Shown: positions 8,101-11,033 of the stretch, in pieces
How positions within the stretch are numbered: the first letter of the stretch is position 1
Layout of the letters: each line of letters begins with the position of its first letter
Source: Pseudomonadota bacterium
GTDB taxonomy: Bacteria; Verrucomicrobiota; Verrucomicrobiia; Chthoniobacterales; UBA6821
Assembly: GCA_009928265.1 (NCBI GenBank)
Contig: RFPR01000064.1
Coordinates: 1-11,033, forward strand
Direction: 5' to 3'
DNA: 11,033 nucleotides
Program-made: the position numbers and the translations under genes
The notes under the pieces: generated by a model
Database searches by the model: none
Seen by the model: only the letters and a program-made list of their open reading frames with translations
Told to the model about the DNA's origin: nothing

Positions 8101-10700
8101 GCCTGAGCGGTAGCGGCAAGTCGACCCTGGCCTTCGACATCCTCTTCGCCGAGGGACAGCGACGCTTTCTCGACAGCATGTCCCCCTATGCGCGGCAGTT
8201 CGTCGAGCAGTTGGAAAAGCCTGACGTCGACCGGATCGAGGGACTTCCCCCGAGCGTCGCGATCGAGCAGCGGATCACGCGCGGCGGCGGCAAGTCGACC
8301 GTGGCCACCGTCACCGAGATCCACCAATTCCTGCGCCTCCTCTATGCAAAGCTTGGCACCCAGCACTGCCCCGACTGCGGTGTCGCCGTCAGCAAGAGTT
8401 CCGTCACCGCCGTGGCCGCTGAACTGGAGAAAATGTCCAAGGAAGGCCCCGTTCAGCTCTTTGCCCCGTTGATCCGTGGTCGCAAGGGCTACCACACCGA
8501 GGTGGCTCGCTGGGCAGCGGATCACGGCTACACAAGCCTCTTCGTCGATGGCGAACTGACCGACGTCGAGGACTTCCAACCACTCGAGCGTTTCAAGGAG
8601 CACACGATCGATGTGCTGATTGGCACGATCGAGAAGGGTGCCAAAAAAGGACTTCTCGACCTGACTCGACAGGCGCTCGAAATCGGCAAGGGAACAGCGA
8701 AGGCACTTCCAGTCACTGCGGCTCCCGCATCGAAGGAAACAAAATCCCCCAAGGCCGCCAAAGCCACGAAGGGGAAAAAGAAGGCCGCAGCTCCCGAGTT
8801 CCGCATCCTCAGCTCGGAGATGAACTGCCCCGACTGCGGCAGGGCCTTCGAGGAACTCGATCCAAGGCTCTTTTCGTTCAACTCCCCACACGGCTGGTGC
8901 GAGCACTGCCGCGGCTTCGGCGAGGTCTGGACCGAGATCCCCTCCGCCAAGGACTTTGATTCCCAACTGGAGGCCGACCTCGCTGCGGAACGCTCCTTCG
9001 AGAGCCGCGAGGAGGGGGAGACCCGTCCCTGCCCCGTCTGTCAGGGAGACCGCCTCAATCCCGTTGCCTGCTCGGTCAGGATCGAGGGTGAGAGCATCGC
9101 CACCTTTGCAGCTCGCTCCGCCAGCGAGGCTCTGGATCTGACTGGCGGATGGAAATTCTCCGGACGCGAGGCCACCGTGGCTCGCGACATCGTCCCCGAG
9201 ATCCGTCAGCGCCTCGAGTTCCTGGGACGCGTCGGCCTCGATTATCTTCAGCTAGGCCGCTCCGCCAAGACGCTCAGCGGCGGCGAGTCCCAGCGCATCC
9301 GCCTCGCAGCACAGCTCGGATCGAATCTCCGCGGTGTTCTCTACGTGCTGGATGAGCCGACCATCGGTCTCCATCCGCGTGACAACACCCGCCTGCTCGA
9401 TGCCCTCGGAGAGCTGACCGCTCGGGGTAACTCGCTCCTCGTCGTCGAGCATGACGACGAAACCATGCGTCGTGCAGGCAGGATCATCGACCTGGGTCCC
9501 GGCGCGGGCACTCACGGCGGCGAGGTCGTCGCTTTCGGCACGATGGATGAGGTGATGGCTAATCCCCGTTCGCTGACCGGAAAGTTCCTGCGTGAGCCTC
9601 CCGTTCATCCGAAGCGCGGATCGCGCCGCAGTCTTAATGATGAGGATGTCCCAGCCTGGTTGGAGCTTGAAGGAGCGCGCCTCCACAATCTGGAGGCCGT
9701 CGATGTCCGTTTCCCGCTCGGCCGACTCACTGCCATCTCCGGCATCAGTGGCTCGGGCAAGAGCACCCTCCTGCGCGGCGTTCTCCTGCCAGCCGTTGAG
9801 GAATCGCTGACACGGGCCGGACGAAAGAAGAAGCCGGGCGTGAAACACTGGAAATCGATCTCCGGCGTCCAGCACCTCTCCCAAGTGATCGAGGTGGATC
9901 AGTCGCCGATCGGGAAGACCTCCCGCTCCACTCCCGCCACCTACCTGAAGGTCTTTGACGCCATCAGAACACTCTACGCCGGGCTCCCCGAGGCACGCCT
10001 GCGCGGCTACACCGGCAGCCGCTTCTCCTTCAATAACCAGGGCGGCCGCTGCGAGACCTGTGAGGGACAGGGAGTCATCAAACTCGAGATGAACTTCCTC
10101 CCCGTCTCCTACATGCCGTGCGAGGACTGCGGAGGATCACGCTTCAACCGTCAGACCCTTGAGGTGAAATACGATGGCCGCTCGATCGGCGACGTCCTCG
10201 GCATGACCGTCGAGCAGGCCGCGGAATTCTTCTCCGCCCATCCCAAGATCAGCCGTCCTCTCCGCCTCCTCGTGGAGACCGGACTCGGCTACCTTAAGCT
10301 CGGGCAACCAAGCCCGACACTCAGCGGCGGCGAGGCGCAGCGAATCAAGCTCGTCACCCAGCTCGCTCGCGGGAGTTCCGTCGACCGGCCCCGCTTCGCG
10401 AAAAAGGGCGGCATCCTCTACATCCTTGAGGAGCCGACCATCGGACTCCATGCCTCGGATGTGGAACTTCTGCAGGATGTCTTCCACCGCCTCGTCGACG
10501 AGGGGCATACCGTCATCGTTATCGAGCACCATCTCGATCTGGTGGCCGAGGCCGACTACCTCATCGACGTCGGACCTGAGGCGGGAAAGAACGGAGGAAA
10601 GATCATCGCGGCAGGAACGCCTGAGGAAGTCGCGAAGAACAAAGTCAGTCGTACCGCCCCCTTCCTTCGCGACGTTCTCTCGCGGAAGAAGCCGTCATAG
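5109..10700 (+). CDS. uvrA: Tandem (double-length) UvrA, excinuclease ABC subunit A
   Basis: UvrA finds DNA lesions and loads UvrB in nucleotide excision repair. It normally acts as a dimer of about 940-residue chains. Here two copies are fused (about 1-965 and 970-1863), giving four ABC modules. Walker A lysines are K40, K652, K1004 and K1551. Signatures start at 495 (LSGGEIERV, altered), 838, 1389 and 1738. Walker B residues are D521/E522, D865/E866, D1415/E1416 and E1774/E1775 (LEEP, altered). Zinc-finger cysteines are 264/267/288/291 and 745/748/768/771 in copy 1, and 1240/1243/1264/1267 and 1648/1651/1671/1674 in copy 2. Extra CxxC pairs occur at 123/126, 411/414, 1087/1090 and 1308/1311. 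Copy 1 keeps the insertion domain (about 295-408) but lacks the basic UvrB-contact motif. Copy 2 has that motif (RGRKGYH, 1123-1129), a much shorter insertion region and a Lys/Ala-rich linker (about 1203-1229). The start is GTG with no Shine-Dalgarno. Double-length UvrA is known in Chlamydia, so the fusion is genuine and not an assembly error. Confidence 0.97.
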   Translation: MPDQNRIRLRGVTQNNLKGIDLDLPTGSLIVLTGPSGSGKSSLAFDTIYAEGQRRYVETFSPYTRQFLDRMDKPQAESIEGIPPAIAIEQSNSVKTTRSTVGTITEINDYLKLLMARAAKATCPGCGRHVSPESSESVVSSLVSSLTGRRLLVTFPVPTRPEPEEEGAPPTKIPEPPDFLNFLREQGYLRIWINGAIVRTDEAPTIAALPTIVSVIQDRLEIGEAERGRLTEAVETSLRLGKGKITLVDPESGESFPHSSGWHCPHCDLDIRPPAPGLFSFNNPLGACPDCRGFGRVIGIDYDRVMPDRSLSIAGGVVKPFQSGQSRECQRDLLKACAEHDIDVHPPFEELPESDQKFVIEGESGADITAEELWENDRWYGIDGFFRWMERKTYKMHIRVFLSRYRAYKPCVTCGGGRFQPDTLNYRLPLPSRTMTLPEIAATPVAELAVAIATLPVPEGDAGTRMILDQIVSRLGYLESVGLGYLTLDRATRSLSGGEIERVNLTTCLGASLVNTLFVMDEPSVGLHPRDVGKLLEIMRALRDKGNTLLVVEHEEEVIRSADHVVDLGPGRGDLGGSLLFSGPLSELPSAKESLTAAYLRGDKSIPIPAKRRKPKRWIDIKGIRHHNLDNLDVRIPQGVFCGITGVSGSGKSSLVRDVLYRNLTSAAAEEGEAAGRCRSIKGGEELSDIVLVDQSPLSKTPRSTPAVYLGVFDGIRELFGLEEDSIAAGLSPSAFSFNSGQGRCDRCSGLGFEKVEMQFLSDLFLRCPECEGKRYQERVLAIRHRGKSIHDILEMTACEAITFFSEGPKAESICAPLRLLAEVGLDYLKLGQPLNVLSGGESQRLKLAARLAGQEPGGALLIFDEPTTGLHIDDVAILLKAFRRLVDEGNSLVVIEHNLDVIKSADWVIDIGPEAGSGGGKLVAAGTPEEIAAAADSHTGRYLAEVLAGRPPLRLEKADAAPVASPAKAIEIRGAREHNLKDISLDIPRDEMVVVTGLSGSGKSTLAFDILFAEGQRRFLDSMSPYARQFVEQLEKPDVDRIEGLPPSVAIEQRITRGGGKSTVATVTEIHQFLRLLYAKLGTQHCPDCGVAVSKSSVTAVAAELEKMSKEGPVQLFAPLIRGRKGYHTEVARWAADHGYTSLFVDGELTDVEDFQPLERFKEHTIDVLIGTIEKGAKKGLLDLTRQALEIGKGTAKALPVTAAPASKETKSPKAAKATKGKKKAAAPEFRILSSEMNCPDCGRAFEELDPRLFSFNSPHGWCEHCRGFGEVWTEIPSAKDFDSQLEADLAAERSFESREEGETRPCPVCQGDRLNPVACSVRIEGESIATFAARSASEALDLTGGWKFSGREATVARDIVPEIRQRLEFLGRVGLDYLQLGRSAKTLSGGESQRIRLAAQLGSNLRGVLYVLDEPTIGLHPRDNTRLLDALGELTARGNSLLVVEHDDETMRRAGRIIDLGPGAGTHGGEVVAFGTMDEVMANPRSLTGKFLREPPVHPKRGSRRSLNDEDVPAWLELEGARLHNLEAVDVRFPLGRLTAISGISGSGKSTLLRGVLLPAVEESLTRAGRKKKPGVKHWKSISGVQHLSQVIEVDQSPIGKTSRSTPATYLKVFDAIRTLYAGLPEARLRGYTGSRFSFNNQGGRCETCEGQGVIKLEMNFLPVSYMPCEDCGGSRFNRQTLEVKYDGRSIGDVLGMTVEQAAEFFSAHPKISRPLRLLVETGLGYLKLGQPSPTLSGGEAQRIKLVTQLARGSSVDRPRFAKKGGILYILEEPTIGLHASDVELLQDVFHRLVDEGHTVIVIEHHLDLVAEADYLIDVGPEAGKNGGKIIAAGTPEEVAKNKVSRTAPFLRDVLSRKKPS

Positions 10701-10759
10701 ATCCCCGCAGAGGCACAGAGGGTTTAGGAGAAACCAGATCAGCCACTCTCTTGCATTCT
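10701..10759 (+). other. Short uvrA-rnpB spacer
   Basis: The spacer has only a weak five-pair stem, GGTTT (10721-10725) with AAACC (10731-10735), and no T-tract. I see no convincing uvrA terminator and no strong rnpB promoter. It also contains CGCAGAGGCACAGAGG (10706-10721), a motif that resembles short repeats I remember from environmental bacterial genomes; I cannot verify this here. Confidence 0.4.
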
Positions 10760-11033
10760 CGTTAAGCCTAGCGTAAGGCTACCCCGTGACGGTGGACGAC
10801 CGCGGGGAGCAATCCTCGAGGAAAGTCCGGACACCACACGGCGGCATACCGCGTAGAACACGCGGGAGTCCGGGGTGAAAATCCCGGTCGACGGACAGTG
10901 TCACAGAAATAAAACCGCCCTGGTCGCAAGATCGGGGTAAGGGTGAAAAGGCGGGGTAAGAGCCCACCGCCCCGAGGGTAACCGAGGGGGCACGAAAAAC
11001 CCTATGCGGTGCAAGACAGAACAGGGGAAGAGG
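10760..11033 (+). ncRNA. rnpB: RNase P RNA, bacterial type A (5' part, runs off the window)
   Basis: This is the catalytic RNA that trims 5' leaders from tRNA precursors. Conserved blocks are unmistakable: GAGGAAAGTCCGGAC at 10818-10832 (CR I/P4), CAGAAATAAAACCGCC just before 10920, GGTAAGGGTGAAAAG and then GGTAAGAGCCCACCGC around 10936-10960, and GGCACGAAAAACCC followed by GGTGCAAGACAGAACAGGGG near the end. The order matches E. coli type-A RNA. The P3 stem is visible as CCCCGTG (10782-10788) pairing with CGCGGGG (10801-10807). The 3' part, including the partner strands of P1, P2 and P4, lies beyond the window. The exact 5' end is uncertain by about ten bases because its P1/P2 partner is not in view. 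It lies on the same strand as uvrA. Confidence 0.96.

Noticed and set aside
7821..8966. Minus-strand open frame of 381 codons opposite uvrA
   Set aside because: It lies wholly within the UvrA coding sequence, has no domain and no ribosome-binding site; another shadow.
5109..10700. Double-length UvrA as an assembly artefact or misjoined duplicate
   Set aside because: The two halves differ strongly in sequence and in domain content, the frame is continuous, and double-length UvrA is an established form in Chlamydia.

Overview
The window looks like ordinary chromosome from a GC-rich member of the PVC group, most likely Verrucomicrobiota. The main clue is a double-length UvrA: two complete UvrA copies in one 1863-residue chain. 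This architecture is known from Chlamydia and relatives. A Rho factor with a long Arg/Gly-rich disordered N-terminus fits the same assignment but does not prove it. There are no insertion sequences, phage genes, CRISPR arrays or tRNAs.

Layout. Positions 1-361 carry no convincing gene. They hold a perfect hairpin (45-63) and a larger imperfect palindrome (255-357) that ends five bases before the rho stop codon. The rho gene (362-1768, minus) follows, then a gene-poor stretch with a candidate rho promoter. A UPF0173-type metal-dependent hydrolase (2116-2796, minus) comes next. Divergent from it, on the plus strand, are malQ (4-alpha-glucanotransferase, 2916-4622), an HU/IHF-family DNA-binding protein (4737-5069), the tandem uvrA (5109-10700) and, at the right edge, the 5' part of rnpB, the RNase P RNA (about 10760 to beyond 11033).

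The HU/IHF gene and uvrA are 39 bases apart on the same strand and are probably co-transcribed, which pairs a DNA-bending protein with a damage-recognition protein. malQ sits before them but is separated by 114 bases with its own candidate promoter for the HU gene. rho, uvrA and rnpB are housekeeping genes, so there is no sign of an accessory island.

The most interesting content is inside UvrA. The two copies have diverged in complementary ways. Copy 1 keeps the insertion domain but has lost the canonical basic motif of the UvrB-binding domain. Copy 2 keeps that motif but has lost most of the insertion domain and gained a Lys/Ala-rich linker. Two of the four ATPase modules also carry altered core motifs. 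This suggests an obligate, asymmetric, covalently linked version of the usual UvrA dimer. Smaller points are start sites without Shine-Dalgarno sequences for rho, HU and uvrA, and a hairpin that would hide the ribosome-binding site of the hydrolase gene.
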